Positions 50,681 to 60,472 are shown, numbered from the stretch's first letter. The stretch: DNA of 64,000 nt from Enterococcus raffinosus (GCF_001886185.1 NZ_JXLA01000001.1:124001-188000), one strand, 5' to 3'. The notes: generated from the sequence alone by a model not told the origin. Program-made: numbers and translations.

Positions 50681-52870
50681 ATGTTTATATCTACTCTTCA
50701 AATTCGAAATTTTAGAAATTATGAATCCGAAATCTTTCGATTCGATAATGAGACAAATACTATTATAGGTGAGAATGATTCAGGGAAAACCAATGCTCTT
50801 ACTGCATTGAGAATCTTATTAGATGATAGTTATTACTATAGTAGTAAAACACTGAAAGAATCAGATTTTTTTCATGGAATTCAAAATGGGTGGCAAGGGC
50901 ATTGGATTATTATCTCTGCGACATTTGAAGGAATCAGCGAAGAAGAATTTGACAATGAGATTTGTGCTTCCATTTCTTTAAATTCTGAAAGTCAAACAAT
51001 CTTAGAAGAATTGATTTCAAATGCAGATAAAGGTGTAGGTAGTATTTCTCTATTTATTAGACCTAACAAAGCTATTAGAAAGCAATTATTTGATATTTCC
51101 ACTGAATTAGACTCTCATCAATTTAACGAATTTAGAAATTCTATTCGTCTATCCGACTATGAATTTTACTACACATCTAAATCAAATCTAAATTTCTGTA
51201 TCAATGAAAATTATGATAAATTGGTAGGAAGACTCAATGACAATATAGCTAGTAATCCTGAAGAAGACGATGAAGCTCTTTTGGGCTCAAGAATTGACAT
51301 GTCAGATATTTTCAAGCATATTTCGGTTGTTTATGTTGACGCTCTTCGAGATGTTCTTAGAGAAATGAAAAACAATCGAAACCCTGTCAAAAGAATCATG
51401 GAAACAATTGAATCAAAAATATCATCAGATAATGTTGAGTCATTAAAAACAATTATACAGCAATTAAATGAGACTATTACCAGTGTTCCTGAAATTAGGA
51501 AAATTGGCGAAAATATTAATCGGCAACTAAATAGCATAATTGGTTCAGTGTATTCTCCTAATCTTCTTCTTTCCTCAACTATGTCAGATGATATGGGTTC
51601 TTTAGCAAAATTTCTTTCAATGAAGCCAGAACAAAATATCGACTTAGACTTACTAGGGTTAGGACATCTAAATATGATTTATTTAGCTTTGAAAATAGTC
51701 GAATTTGAAGCGTGTCGTTCAAGAGAACTACTTAATATTATGTTGATTGAAGAACCAGAAGCTCATATTCATCATCATATTCAAAAAACTCTGTTCGAAG
51801 GATTAAATCTTCAAAAAAACTATACTCAGATTCTCATGACCACACATTCTGTACATTTAGCTGAAGTGTCTGAAATATCTCGGATGAATGTATTAAAATC
51901 GTTTAATGGCAAATCTATCGTTATGAATCCAGCAAATAATCTGAACTCATTTGCTAAAGAAAAGTTAAAAAAGAACAATCTAAATCTAATAAACGCAGTA
52001 GAGAGATATTTAGATGTTAAAAGAAATGGATTGCTTTTTTCTAAAGGTGTTATCTTAGTTGAAGGAGATGCTGAAGAAATACTTATTCCTCAAATAGTAA
52101 AAAAATTATTTGGTATAAACTTAGACGAACTTGGAATAGGTTTGATTAATGTTGGTAGTACTTCGTTTGAATATATCGCTAGCTTGTTTGACGATGATAG
52201 AATACAGAGAAAGTGTGCTATTGTAACTGATTTAGATGAACAGGCAATCCCATCAGAACATCGATTGTATAAAAGCACTGCACAAGAGAAAGGTCAAGCA
52301 AGAAAAGAAAAATTATCCTCCCTTTTTAATGAAAACAATTGGGTTAATTGTTTTTATGCTAATACAACATTTGAAATTGAGTTTTTAGATGTGAATAAAG
52401 AAAATATTCTAACTTATGTCAGTCCAATTATAGATGACGCATTCAAAGATAAAAAAACAATAACTGCTTATAAAGAAGAAATACAAAGTGAACAATATTT
52501 AGAAAGAAATTTAGCGATGTTAAAACTAGCCAATCATGTTGGTAAGGGGTGGTTTGCAATTGAGTTAGGTGAAAAAATTGACTTTTTAATCAAAATTCCT
52601 AAGTATATTCTTAATGCTATTGCTTTTGCATGTCAGGAAATAGTAGATCTCTCAATTTATAAAAAAATTCTACTCCATACAATCGACTTGTACGAGGAAA
52701 CTACAGAATTGTCAGCTTTATCAGCTAGTTTAAAAACAAGTGATACAGCTGATTTGAATATAGCAATAATTTCTTTATTAGAGTACTTTGGTAAAGATGA
52801 GGATGTTGTGTATCTAATCAATCAGATAGAAAATTACACAAAAATACTTTATGCTGAGGTTTCAAAATGA
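50681..52870 (+). CDS. gajA: GajA-like OLD-family ATPase/TOPRIM endonuclease (Gabija)
   Basis: 729 residues. IRNFRNYESEIFRF opening, Walker A GENDSGKTN at 30-38, signature-like region LLGLGHLNMIYLALKI, Walker B MLIEEPEAHIHHH, TTHS switch; then TOPRIM: GVILVEGDAEEILIPQI and VTDLDEQ, with FEIEFL in the helical part. In Gabija, GajA nicks DNA when nucleotides are depleted. Longer than typical GajA by a C-terminal extension. AGGAG site. Its stop overlaps the gajB start by 4 bp. Confidence 0.85.
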   Translation: MFISTLQIRNFRNYESEIFRFDNETNTIIGENDSGKTNALTALRILLDDSYYYSSKTLKESDFFHGIQNGWQGHWIIISATFEGISEEEFDNEICASISLNSESQTILEELISNADKGVGSISLFIRPNKAIRKQLFDISTELDSHQFNEFRNSIRLSDYEFYYTSKSNLNFCINENYDKLVGRLNDNIASNPEEDDEALLGSRIDMSDIFKHISVVYVDALRDVLREMKNNRNPVKRIMETIESKISSDNVESLKTIIQQLNETITSVPEIRKIGENINRQLNSIIGSVYSPNLLLSSTMSDDMGSLAKFLSMKPEQNIDLDLLGLGHLNMIYLALKIVEFEACRSRELLNIMLIEEPEAHIHHHIQKTLFEGLNLQKNYTQILMTTHSVHLAEVSEISRMNVLKSFNGKSIVMNPANNLNSFAKEKLKKNNLNLINAVERYLDVKRNGLLFSKGVILVEGDAEEILIPQIVKKLFGINLDELGIGLINVGSTSFEYIASLFDDDRIQRKCAIVTDLDEQAIPSEHRLYKSTAQEKGQARKEKLSSLFNENNWVNCFYANTTFEIEFLDVNKENILTYVSPIIDDAFKDKKTITAYKEEIQSEQYLERNLAMLKLANHVGKGWFAIELGEKIDFLIKIPKYILNAIAFACQEIVDLSIYKKILLHTIDLYEETTELSALSASLKTSDTADLNIAIISLLEYFGKDEDVVYLINQIENYTKILYAEVSK

Positions 52871-54660
52871 CAAATATCTTCGAAAAAATCGTAAATGATT
52901 TAAATTTAGAACAAAAAGATGTTGTGGAAAGTGAAGATAACCTTTATGTAAATGCATGTCCTGGGAGTGGGAAAACAAGGGTACTTACAAGGAAAATTGC
53001 TTACCAAGCAATTAAACACGATGGATCACTAAAAAGAATAATTGCTATCACATACACTAATAGAGCTGCTGAAGAAATTAAGGAACGCCTAAGTTTACTT
53101 AGTATAGATGATGATATTAATATTTGGGTGGGGACAATACATCAGTTTTGTCTTGAATTTATTATTTATCCTTTTAAAATGAATCTCTCAAGAGTATCAA
53201 AAGGATTTACAATTATTGATGATTATACTCAAAGAGCTTACGTCAGCCAAATTAATAATATGCTGAATTTAAATCTCAAAACGTATGAACTGAACAAAAT
53301 TGATTTGTCACTTTCTCATGATTTTAAAATTAATGAAGTTCAGTATACTCAAGTTTCTGAAATGTATCACACTATGTTGGAAAAAAATAAAGAAATTGAT
53401 TTTGATATGATTTTACTAGTAGCGTATAAAATTTTAACTGTAAACAGTAACGTTGCACGTAATATTGCTAGTAATATAAGGGCGATTTATGTGGATGAAT
53501 TTCAAGATACTAGAGAATTACAATACAATGTAATAGCTAAATTACTTCAAAACAACCCTCAAATTCAGTCAATGTTTGTTGGAGATATTGACCAAGCAAT
53601 TTATGGATCATTAGATGGTATAGCTAAATCAGTTGAAGAACTAGAAATGCTAACTAGTCACACTTTTCAATCAAAGACGCTACATGGCTGTTACAGGTCT
53701 AATCAGAGATTAGTAGACTTCTACTCTAATTTTCAGAGTTGTCCTTACGAGATTGAAAGCAGAGGGAATAATAAAAACGACCGTGGTTTTATAAGTTATG
53801 ATTGCAAAGTTACTAAGGAGGATTTACCCAACATAATAAAAAATATAATAAAGGAAAAGATTGAAAGCGGCATTCATGAAAAAGATATTTGTGTACTTGC
53901 TCCTCAACACTATCCTCTGTTTTCACTGGGTGAGTATTTAAAGAAAGAATTACCGTATTGCAATTTTGATGCTATAAATATATCACCAATTAAGGTAAAT
54001 AATCATAGTTTATTTTTCAAGTTAGCAATTTTGTACTTTACTGAATCAGGTGAAAAGGTTCGAAGAAGAAAGCTAATTGCAAACGATATTTTAATTATAT
54101 TAAAAAATGAATTTGGAATAGAAGTTAAAGATTATTTTATTGACTTAGATTTATTACAGCTAATAAACAGTGTGAAAAGAATGTATAGTGGAGACGACAA
54201 CGGTGTTGATTTATACAAATTTGTTACCAAACATATATTTGTTAATCTTAATATTGACGAGAAAAATTACCCGTCTATTTTTAAGCACTATCTATTTTTT
54301 ATTAACGAAGTAGAAGATCGGATAAAAAATAATTCATTATCTAGTAGTGTATCTAGTTTTAAGAAGATGTTTAAATCTCGAGATGGTATCACACTTACTA
54401 CAGCACATAAAGTTAAAGGAAATGAGTATGATACTGTTATCGCTATTAATCTTCTAAACGGGAAAATTCCTCATTGGAATGAAATTTTTAATGTTTCTGA
54501 TAAAGGAATTAGTTCAGCGAGAAAACTACTATACGTAATTTGTTCAAGAGCAAAAAATAATTTATTTCTTTTCTCAGAGGTGGGTTATTTTACGAGTAAA
54601 GGAGACTTGCTTTATCCCACTCAATTATTAGATAAAATAGAATTTGATTATAATATTTAA
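52867..54660 (+). CDS. gajB: GajB-like UvrD/Rep-family helicase (Gabija)
   Basis: 597 residues, ATGA overlap with gajA. Superfamily 1 motifs: NACPGSGKTRVLTRKIAY (I, 29-46), AITYTNRAAEEIKERL (Ia), VGTIHQFC, VDEFQDTREL (II), FVGDIDQAIYGSLDG (III), CYRSNQRLVDFY (IV), LTTAHKVKGNEYDTV (V), LLYVICSRAKNNLFLF (VI). Senses DNA ends/products together with GajA. Complete motifs, so likely functional. Terminator follows. Confidence 0.88.
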   Translation: MTNIFEKIVNDLNLEQKDVVESEDNLYVNACPGSGKTRVLTRKIAYQAIKHDGSLKRIIAITYTNRAAEEIKERLSLLSIDDDINIWVGTIHQFCLEFIIYPFKMNLSRVSKGFTIIDDYTQRAYVSQINNMLNLNLKTYELNKIDLSLSHDFKINEVQYTQVSEMYHTMLEKNKEIDFDMILLVAYKILTVNSNVARNIASNIRAIYVDEFQDTRELQYNVIAKLLQNNPQIQSMFVGDIDQAIYGSLDGIAKSVEELEMLTSHTFQSKTLHGCYRSNQRLVDFYSNFQSCPYEIESRGNNKNDRGFISYDCKVTKEDLPNIIKNIIKEKIESGIHEKDICVLAPQHYPLFSLGEYLKKELPYCNFDAINISPIKVNNHSLFFKLAILYFTESGEKVRRRKLIANDILIILKNEFGIEVKDYFIDLDLLQLINSVKRMYSGDDNGVDLYKFVTKHIFVNLNIDEKNYPSIFKHYLFFINEVEDRIKNNSLSSSVSSFKKMFKSRDGITLTTAHKVKGNEYDTVIAINLLNGKIPHWNEIFNVSDKGISSARKLLYVICSRAKNNLFLFSEVGYFTSKGDLLYPTQLLDKIEFDYNI

Positions 54661-54700
54661 AATACCTAGGTAGTCGTTGTTTTAAATATAGTAGGAATCG

Positions 54701-54730
54701 GACGCTCAGTACGGAGCGTCTATTTTTTTA
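54701..54730 (+). terminator. Terminator after gajB
   Basis: GACGCTC / GAGCGTC stem, then TATTTTTTTA. Confidence 0.8.
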
Positions 54731-54755
54731 CCCAATTTTGAAAGGAAGTGAACTT

Positions 54756-54836
54756 ATGAAAATAAAAAATCAAGAATCAAAAGGTCGCTCTCCCCCCTTT
54801 AAAACCATCACACAAATAAGATTCATTCAAACATAA
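54756..54836 (+). CDS. Short ORF at the head of the ICE module
   Basis: 26 residues, MKIKNQESKGRSPPFKTITQ then IRFIQT, behind AAAGGAAGTG. Small peptides or leaders stand before Orf23 in Tn916-like elements; function unknown. Confidence 0.35.
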   Translation: MKIKNQESKGRSPPFKTITQIRFIQT

Positions 54837-54859
54837 AAACAGAAAGGATAGGTAAAAAT

Positions 54860-55174
54860 ATGGAACTTAAATATGTCATTCCCAATATGGAAAAAACATT
54901 TGGACAATTAGAATATGCTGGTGAAGGGAACATTGAACAACGTCGAATAAATGGCAGACCAACCATTCTCTCTCGTAGTTACAATTTATACTCAACGATT
55001 CAACGAGCAGATGATATTGTTGTCATTCTTCCCTCCGAAGCTGGCGAGAAACATTTTGAATCCGACGAAAAAGTCAAACTCATCAACCCACATATTACCG
55101 CAGAAGGTTATAAAATTGGCAATCGAGGATTTACCAATTACATTATGCACGCAGACGATATGGTAAAAGCATAA
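54860..55174 (+). CDS. Tn916 Orf23-like DUF961 protein
   Basis: 104 residues. MEKTFGQLEYAGEGN, SRSYNLYS, ILPSEAGEKHF and LINPHITAEGYKIG match the DUF961/YdcP family, found in pairs at the start of Tn916/ICEBs1 conjugation modules. In ICEBs1 the relatives (helicase processivity factors HelP/YdcP) help element replication. Followed after 20 bp by its paralogue. Confidence 0.88.
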   Translation: MELKYVIPNMEKTFGQLEYAGEGNIEQRRINGRPTILSRSYNLYSTIQRADDIVVILPSEAGEKHFESDEKVKLINPHITAEGYKIGNRGFTNYIMHADDMVKA

Positions 55175-55194
55175 GAAAGGAAAGGTGAAAAAAT

Positions 55195-55572
55195 ATGAGA
55201 TTAGCAGAAGGTATTGTGATTGAAAAAGACCAGACATTTGGCACATTGAAATTTTCCGCCTTGCGTCGTGAGGTTCGTATCCAGAATGAAGATGGTACGG
55301 TTTCCGAAGAAATTAAAGAACGTACCTATGACTTAAAATCAAAAGGACAAGGACGCATGATACAAGTCAGTATCCCCGCTTCTGTTCCTTTGAAAGAATT
55401 TGACTACAACGCAGAAGTGGAATTAATCAATCCTGTGGCAGATACCGTAGCGACGGCTACTTTTCGAGGGGCAGACGTTGATTGGTACGTGAAAGCAGAC
55501 GATCTTGTATTAAAAGGACAGACAAAACCTCATCAGAAATATAAAAAAGAAGCGTCCGAAAGTGAAAAATAG
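55195..55572 (+). CDS. Tn916 Orf22-like DUF961 protein
   Basis: 125 residues, paralogue of the preceding gene: IEKDQTFGTLKFSALRREVR (part), ERTYDLKSKGQGRMIQVSIP (part), VELINPVADTVATATFRG, ending in a Lys/Glu tail. Same inferred role in ICE DNA processing. Confidence 0.88.
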   Translation: MRLAEGIVIEKDQTFGTLKFSALRREVRIQNEDGTVSEEIKERTYDLKSKGQGRMIQVSIPASVPLKEFDYNAEVELINPVADTVATATFRGADVDWYVKADDLVLKGQTKPHQKYKKEASESEK

Positions 55573-55581
55573 GTGTTGCTT

Positions 55582-56355
55582 ATGACAAACACACCATTGA
55601 TTTTGAAAGAAATTCCGAAAGATGAAGCCATTTCTTTTATTCGGCAATACCATTATTCAAAGATACTCCCTAGATTGTGTAAATACTTTCTAGGGATTTT
55701 TTCAGAAGAAAAATTATTAGGCGTTGTGGAATTAGGCTGGGGTACGCAACCCCTACAAACCATACGCAAACTCTTTCCCGACAGTTCCCTTCAAACCACA
55801 GATTATTTAGAAATTGGAAAGATGTGTTTTCTTCCAGAAATGAATCAAACCAATTATTTTGGCAGTCAAGCTCTTTCAGCTCTAATTAAGTGGTTGAAAG
55901 AACATACGGACTGTCATTTTTTATATACACTGGCAGATGGAATTGAGGGAAAATGTGGCTATGTCTATCAAGCGTCCAACTTCTTTTACTGCGGGTATTT
56001 CAAGACAAGTGTCTATCGTGATAAGCAGTCATGGGAAAAGATACACCCTCGAAGTGCTCGCCTTTTATTAGAGGAAAATGCTCGCTTTGAACAGGTAGAG
56101 AAAAAGCATTGGCTTTCCCAGGCATTTTGCGAATACAAAGGGATTGAGAAAATCAATGGACGCATGTTTCGCTATCTCTATCCGTTGACAAAAGAAGCGA
56201 AAAAACTGTTAGGACACACTCTCTATCGACGTCATTATTATCCGAAAGAAAAAAATTTACGCTTTGAAAAGCGAATCGCTTATCAGAAATATGAAGCCAT
56301 TTCTCAACCAACTTTTGATAAACAGGCTCGTATCTACAATACACAATTATTTTGA
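55582..56355 (+). CDS. Mom-family DNA-modification-like protein (cargo)
   Basis: 257 residues from the ATG at 55582 (AGGTG site); an in-frame GTG lies 9 bases upstream. HYSKILPRLCKYFLGIF, GVVELGWGT and a GNAT-like core (CHFLYTLADGIEGKCGYVYQ; ASNFFYCGYFKTSVY) fit phage Mu Mom, which adds a carbamoylmethyl group to adenines and blocks restriction. Not part of standard Tn916; inserted between Orf22 and Orf21. It could protect entering ICE DNA. The modification itself is unproven. Confidence 0.7.
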   Translation: MTNTPLILKEIPKDEAISFIRQYHYSKILPRLCKYFLGIFSEEKLLGVVELGWGTQPLQTIRKLFPDSSLQTTDYLEIGKMCFLPEMNQTNYFGSQALSALIKWLKEHTDCHFLYTLADGIEGKCGYVYQASNFFYCGYFKTSVYRDKQSWEKIHPRSARLLLEENARFEQVEKKHWLSQAFCEYKGIEKINGRMFRYLYPLTKEAKKLLGHTLYRRHYYPKEKNLRFEKRIAYQKYEAISQPTFDKQARIYNTQLF

Positions 56356-56376
56356 TAGGTGGAAAGGAGGATTTTT

Positions 56377-57780
56377 ATGCCATTGCTTCATGACAGAGGA
56401 GAGCGAATCAAAGCCAACGATAAGCACTTGGTCTATCATTTTGTACTAATTTCATTGCTGGTAGTTTTTCTAGTCGTCCTACTCCCTTTTCATTGGAGAG
56501 CGTTACAATCGGTGAACTGGCAAGCAGTTCAGTTAGATACATTTTTCTATCAACTTCATACGCCATACTTTTGGAGCAGTATTCTCACTGCTCTTTTTGT
56601 ATGCGGACTTATCAGCTGGCTTTATTATCACTATCGTATAGATTCTATAAAACAGTTAGAGCACCGTCAAAAGTTAGCTCGTATGATTTTAGAAAATCAT
56701 TGGTATGAAGCCGAAGAAACTCAATCAGAGGGATTCTTTAAAGATTTACCCAGCAAGAAAACCAAACAACGAATCCGCCATTTTCCTAAAATATATTATC
56801 GAATGAAAGATGGACTAATCCATATTCATGTAGAAATCACCTTAGGGAAATATCAAGATCAGCTTTTGCACCTAGAAAACAAACTAGAAACAGGATTGTA
56901 TTGTGAATTAGTGGAAAAAACGTTGAAAGATTCTTATGTAGAGTATGTCCTACTTTATGATACTATTGGCAATCGAATTGGCATTGAAGACGTGGTAGCT
57001 CAAGATGGACGTGTCAAATTGATGGAATCGGTCTATTGGGAGTTCGATTCTCTCCCTCACATGTTAATTGCTGGGGGCACTGGTAGTGGAAAATCCTATT
57101 TTATTCTCACATTGATTGAATCTCTCCTGCATACAAATGCAAAGCTTTATATTCTTGACCCTAAAAATGCTGATTTGGCAGACTTAGGGGCGGTCATGAA
57201 TAATGTCTATTACCGTAAAGAAGATATGTTGGCATGTATCAATCAATTTTACGAAGATATGATTGATCGCAGTGAAACCATGAAACAACACCCTAACTAT
57301 AAAACAGGAGAAAATTATGCTTATCTTGGTTTGTCTGCCAATTTTCTTATTTTTGATGAATATGTGGCAATGATGGATATGCTAGGTCGTGAAAGTACCA
57401 CCGTTATTCATAAACTCAAACAAATTGTAATGTTAGGACGACAAGCAGGCTTCTTTTTAATTCTTGCCTGTCAACGTCCAGACGCAAAATATTTTAGTGA
57501 TGGGATTCGGGACAACTTTAACTTCCGTGTGGCTTTGGGTCGTATGTCTGAAATGGGCTTTGGTATGATGTTCGGAAGCGATACACAAAAACAATTTTTC
57601 TTAAAACCCATCAAGGGAAGAGGTTACGTGGATACAGGAAAAAGTGTGATTAGTGAGTTTTATACACCCCTTGTACCAAAAAGGTACGATTTCTTAGGAG
57701 AAATAGGAAAAGTCATTCAAAAAAAGCAATCTGAGCCTGTACCGCACGAAGTGAAAGGTACAGGTTCAGACTTGCTTTGA
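56377..57780 (+). CDS. Tn916 Orf21-like FtsK/SpoIIIE coupling ATPase
   Basis: 467 residues from the ATG at 56377, directly after GGAAAGGAGG; a GTG six codons upstream contains that site. Two N-terminal membrane helices (about 22-42, 66-85). Walker A AGGTGSGKS (about nt 57072-57098), Walker B FLIFDEYVAM, ACQRPDAKYFSDGIRDN (key: QRPDA). Pumps the nicked ICE strand through the conjugation channel. Complete. Confidence 0.93.
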   Translation: MPLLHDRGERIKANDKHLVYHFVLISLLVVFLVVLLPFHWRALQSVNWQAVQLDTFFYQLHTPYFWSSILTALFVCGLISWLYYHYRIDSIKQLEHRQKLARMILENHWYEAEETQSEGFFKDLPSKKTKQRIRHFPKIYYRMKDGLIHIHVEITLGKYQDQLLHLENKLETGLYCELVEKTLKDSYVEYVLLYDTIGNRIGIEDVVAQDGRVKLMESVYWEFDSLPHMLIAGGTGSGKSYFILTLIESLLHTNAKLYILDPKNADLADLGAVMNNVYYRKEDMLACINQFYEDMIDRSETMKQHPNYKTGENYAYLGLSANFLIFDEYVAMMDMLGRESTTVIHKLKQIVMLGRQAGFFLILACQRPDAKYFSDGIRDNFNFRVALGRMSEMGFGMMFGSDTQKQFFLKPIKGRGYVDTGKSVISEFYTPLVPKRYDFLGEIGKVIQKKQSEPVPHEVKGTGSDLL

Positions 57781-57955
57781 CTGGTGTGGCGTTAGCCACG
57801 CCAATCCTTTAGCCCCCTCTATCTAACAGGGGGGCACAAATACAACTGAAAACAGGCAATTCTCATCAACCAATGTTGATGGTACAAAGGATTGCGGAAA
57901 ATATGAAAGGTGTAAACTCAAGGGTCATAGTTTACATCTTTTTTAGATTGGAGGT
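57781..57955 (+). other. oriT/single-strand-origin-like region between Orf21 and Orf20
   Basis: In Tn916 the origin of transfer lies between orf21 and orf20. Here the stretch holds GTGGCGTTAGCCAC-type and GCCCCC...GGGGGGC hairpins plus CATCAACCAATGTTGATG as a further dyad. These stem-loops are consistent with relaxase binding and nicking. Confidence 0.65.
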
Positions 57956-57961
57956 TTGCGA

Positions 57962-59146
57962 ATGGAAAACGAAAAAATTTGGATTAAGGAATTGAAAGAA
58001 AAGCGACTGGCTTATGGCGTTTCTCAAAATAAACTGGCGGTTGCTTCTCATATTACCAGACCTTACCTATCGGATATTGAAACAGGCAAGGCAGTCCCTA
58101 CTCAACAGGTGAAAGAAGATTTACTGAACGCTTTGGAACGCTTCAATCCCGATAACCCATTGGAGATGTTATTCGACTATGTACGGATTCGATTCCCTAC
58201 CAATGATGTGGTTCAAATTATCGGTGAGGTTTTACGTTTGAATATGGATTATATGCTACACGAAGACTTTGGCTATTATTCTTATCCCGAACACTATCGT
58301 TTCGGTGATATTGTTGTCCTAGTCTCTCATGATGTAAGTAAAGGTGTTTTATTAGAACTGAAAGGAAAAGGCTGTCGGCAATTTGAAAACTTTCTATTGG
58401 CTCAACATCGGAGCTGGTATGATTTCTTTCAAGATTGCATGGAACATAAAGGTATTTTCAAACGCTTGGATTTAGCTATCAACGATAAAACAGGGATTTT
58501 GAATATTCCAGATTTGGCAAAGAAATGTAAACAGGAAGAATGCATTTCCGTCTTTCGAAGCTTTAAAAATTATCGCAGTGGTGAATTGGTTCACCGTGAT
58601 GAAAAACCATACATGGGAAACACACTTTATATTGGCTCATTAAAAAGTGAAGTCTATTTCTGTATATATGAGAAAGATTATGAGCAATACGTGAAAAATG
58701 ATGTTCCCTTAGAAGACGCAGAAGTAAAGAATCGGTTTGAAATTCGGTTAAAAAATGACCGAGCCACCCAAGCCATGAAAGATTTATTGGCACATCAACA
58801 GGCGGAAAAAACAGCCTTTGAAATTATCAATCGCTATATCCGCTTTGCAGATAAAGACGACACTAAACGTCGGAGTGATTGGAAAACTAATGAACGTTGG
58901 GAATGGTTTATCGGTAAAAATCGTGGAGCATTACGCCTAACCACACAGCCAGAGCCTTATTCTTTTGAACGAACATTGAACTGGTTACATCATCAAGTCG
59001 CCCCTACATTAAAAATCGCAAGCATTTTAGATGTTCTCAACGGTACAACCATTATCTCCACCATGATTCAGGAAGCCAAACTGACAGAAAAACATGAGAA
59101 ATTAATTGAACAACAACATCTAGCCATGGAGGATTTGATTACATGA
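57962..59146 (+). CDS. Tn916 Orf20-like relaxase (Rep_trans) with N-terminal HTH
   Basis: 394 residues from the ATG at 57962 (GGAGG, 8-base spacing). Residues 5-70 are an XRE HTH (YGVSQNKLAVASHITRPYLS, then IETGK). The replication-initiator domain follows: YVRIRFPT, MEHKGIFKRLDLAINDKTG (key RLDLAIND), and YIGSLKSEVYFCIYEKDYE (Tyr nucleophile region). Nicks oriT for transfer and rolling-circle replication. Overlaps the next gene by 4 bp. Confidence 0.93.
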   Translation: MENEKIWIKELKEKRLAYGVSQNKLAVASHITRPYLSDIETGKAVPTQQVKEDLLNALERFNPDNPLEMLFDYVRIRFPTNDVVQIIGEVLRLNMDYMLHEDFGYYSYPEHYRFGDIVVLVSHDVSKGVLLELKGKGCRQFENFLLAQHRSWYDFFQDCMEHKGIFKRLDLAINDKTGILNIPDLAKKCKQEECISVFRSFKNYRSGELVHRDEKPYMGNTLYIGSLKSEVYFCIYEKDYEQYVKNDVPLEDAEVKNRFEIRLKNDRATQAMKDLLAHQQAEKTAFEIINRYIRFADKDDTKRRSDWKTNERWEWFIGKNRGALRLTTQPEPYSFERTLNWLHHQVAPTLKIASILDVLNGTTIISTMIQEAKLTEKHEKLIEQQHLAMEDLIT

Positions 59147-59433
59147 GCCTTTTAACAAAAGAATTAAAGAAGTTAGGGTTTCAGTGTGGCATTGAGTTTC
59201 AAGCGTATATACAAAATACAGGGAAATATACGTCTCTCATTATTGAGGGAAAACGGCAAGCTGGTGATACCATCTATACCTATGATTTTTACAAGGTGAG
59301 ATTTTATAATAATTATACCAATCGAGTAACCGTCTATGGAGAGCATTTAACCCCTTTTCAATTATTAAGGCGTGTAAAAAGCTATATCTATTATCGAGAA
59401 AAATATCTTAAGGAAAGGAGGACAATCACATGA
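59143..59433 (+). CDS. Small ICE protein downstream of Orf20
   Basis: 96 residues, ATGA overlap with the relaxase gene and with Orf19 (4-bp overlap at its end). Predicted beta-rich with LLTKELKKLGFQCGIEFQ and DFYKVRFYNNYTNRVTVYG, and a basic C-terminus. Not in the standard Tn916 set as I know it. The tight double overlap suggests it belongs to the transfer operon. Confidence 0.65.
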   Translation: MSLLTKELKKLGFQCGIEFQAYIQNTGKYTSLIIEGKRQAGDTIYTYDFYKVRFYNNYTNRVTVYGEHLTPFQLLRRVKSYIYYREKYLKERRTIT

Positions 59434-59651
59434 ATTTTGGGCAGAATTTGTACAACTGGTTCTTGGATAATGCACAGTCATTGGTATTGTTAGCGATTGT
59501 TGTCATTGGACTGTTTTTAGGTTTTAAACGAGAATTTTCAAAACTCATTGGCTTCTTGATTATTGCTCTAATCGCCGTCGGACTTGTGTTCAATGCAGCT
59601 GGCGTGAAAGATGTGTTATTAAACTTATTTAACCGAATCATTGGTGCTTAA
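59430..59651 (+). CDS. Tn916 Orf19-like membrane protein (TcpD-like)
   Basis: 73 residues with two membrane helices (LVLLAIVVIGLFLGF; LIGFLIIALIAVGLVF) and the Phe-Lys-Arg loop FKREFSK. Small membrane subunit of the type IV secretion channel. AAGGAGG site. Confidence 0.88.
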   Translation: MNFGQNLYNWFLDNAQSLVLLAIVVIGLFLGFKREFSKLIGFLIIALIAVGLVFNAAGVKDVLLNLFNRIIGA

Positions 59652-59710
59652 CAGATATTTTTCATGATAAAATAGGAAGTATATATTTTGTTATGAAAGG
59701 ATTTATGAAT

Positions 59711-60472
59711 ATGTTTACAAATGATCAATTTAAATCTCTTTTAATTAAAACATTAGAAAGAAAGAGCTCTTCAAATTATTATGAAGGAGGTAACGAGATT
59801 GTTTCTAAAATGAAAATATCAGAGGTAACTTTAGATGAGACTGACGATTTTACTTATTATAAAGGATATAAAAAGGGCTGGAATACGCTTTGCACATATC
59901 TTAAAATAAGAGTTCCTTTTGATGATTTAGACTTTTTTGAAAGTCATAAAGATTTGATTACCCAGACAGCAAGCTCCATATATGATAAACAAGGTGATAA
60001 TGTATTAGTGGATACTATTTTAGTACCACTTCCAGAGAATTACGAAGTAATTAACTTTAGTCAGTTGAAAATTAGTGATGTGGTTTCACAAGCTATTGAA
60101 GACGCTGAGTCTTTTATGAGTAATGGTGAATATCAACGTGCCTTTGACAGAGTTCACACTGCTTTTCATGGATATTTAATTGAAATACTAAAAAAATATG
60201 AAATTACAGTTCCTAGAGACGAAAATCTATCTAAATTATATAGTAGGATACAACAATTAATTGAAAAAGAAATTCAACCTACTGAACTTGCTGATATAGT
60301 GAAGACAACGATAAGGTCATCAAATGGAATGATTAGCTCTCTTAATGAAGCAAGAAATAGGCATTCACTTGCACACCCTAATACAAATATTATTGGAAAG
60401 AGAGAAGCAAAACTAATAATAGGTATTTCAAGTACAGTTACAGATTATATTAGCGGATACCTTGATAAGTAG
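59711..60472 (+). CDS. Abortive-infection (Abi-C domain) protein, ICE cargo
   Basis: 253 residues from the ATG at 59711 (AAAGGA site 9 bases before); earlier in-frame ATGs at 59693 and 59705 are possible. The C-terminal third, VHTAFHGYLIEILKKYEI then MISSLNEARNRHSLAHPN and EAKLIIGISSTVTDYI, matches Abi_C (PF14355), shared by several phage-exclusion proteins. Inserted between Orf19 and Orf18 with its own promoter-like stretch and terminator. AT-rich relative to the ICE core. Confidence 0.78.
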   Translation: MFTNDQFKSLLIKTLERKSSSNYYEGGNEIVSKMKISEVTLDETDDFTYYKGYKKGWNTLCTYLKIRVPFDDLDFFESHKDLITQTASSIYDKQGDNVLVDTILVPLPENYEVINFSQLKISDVVSQAIEDAESFMSNGEYQRAFDRVHTAFHGYLIEILKKYEITVPRDENLSKLYSRIQQLIEKEIQPTELADIVKTTIRSSNGMISSLNEARNRHSLAHPNTNIIGKREAKLIIGISSTVTDYISGYLDK

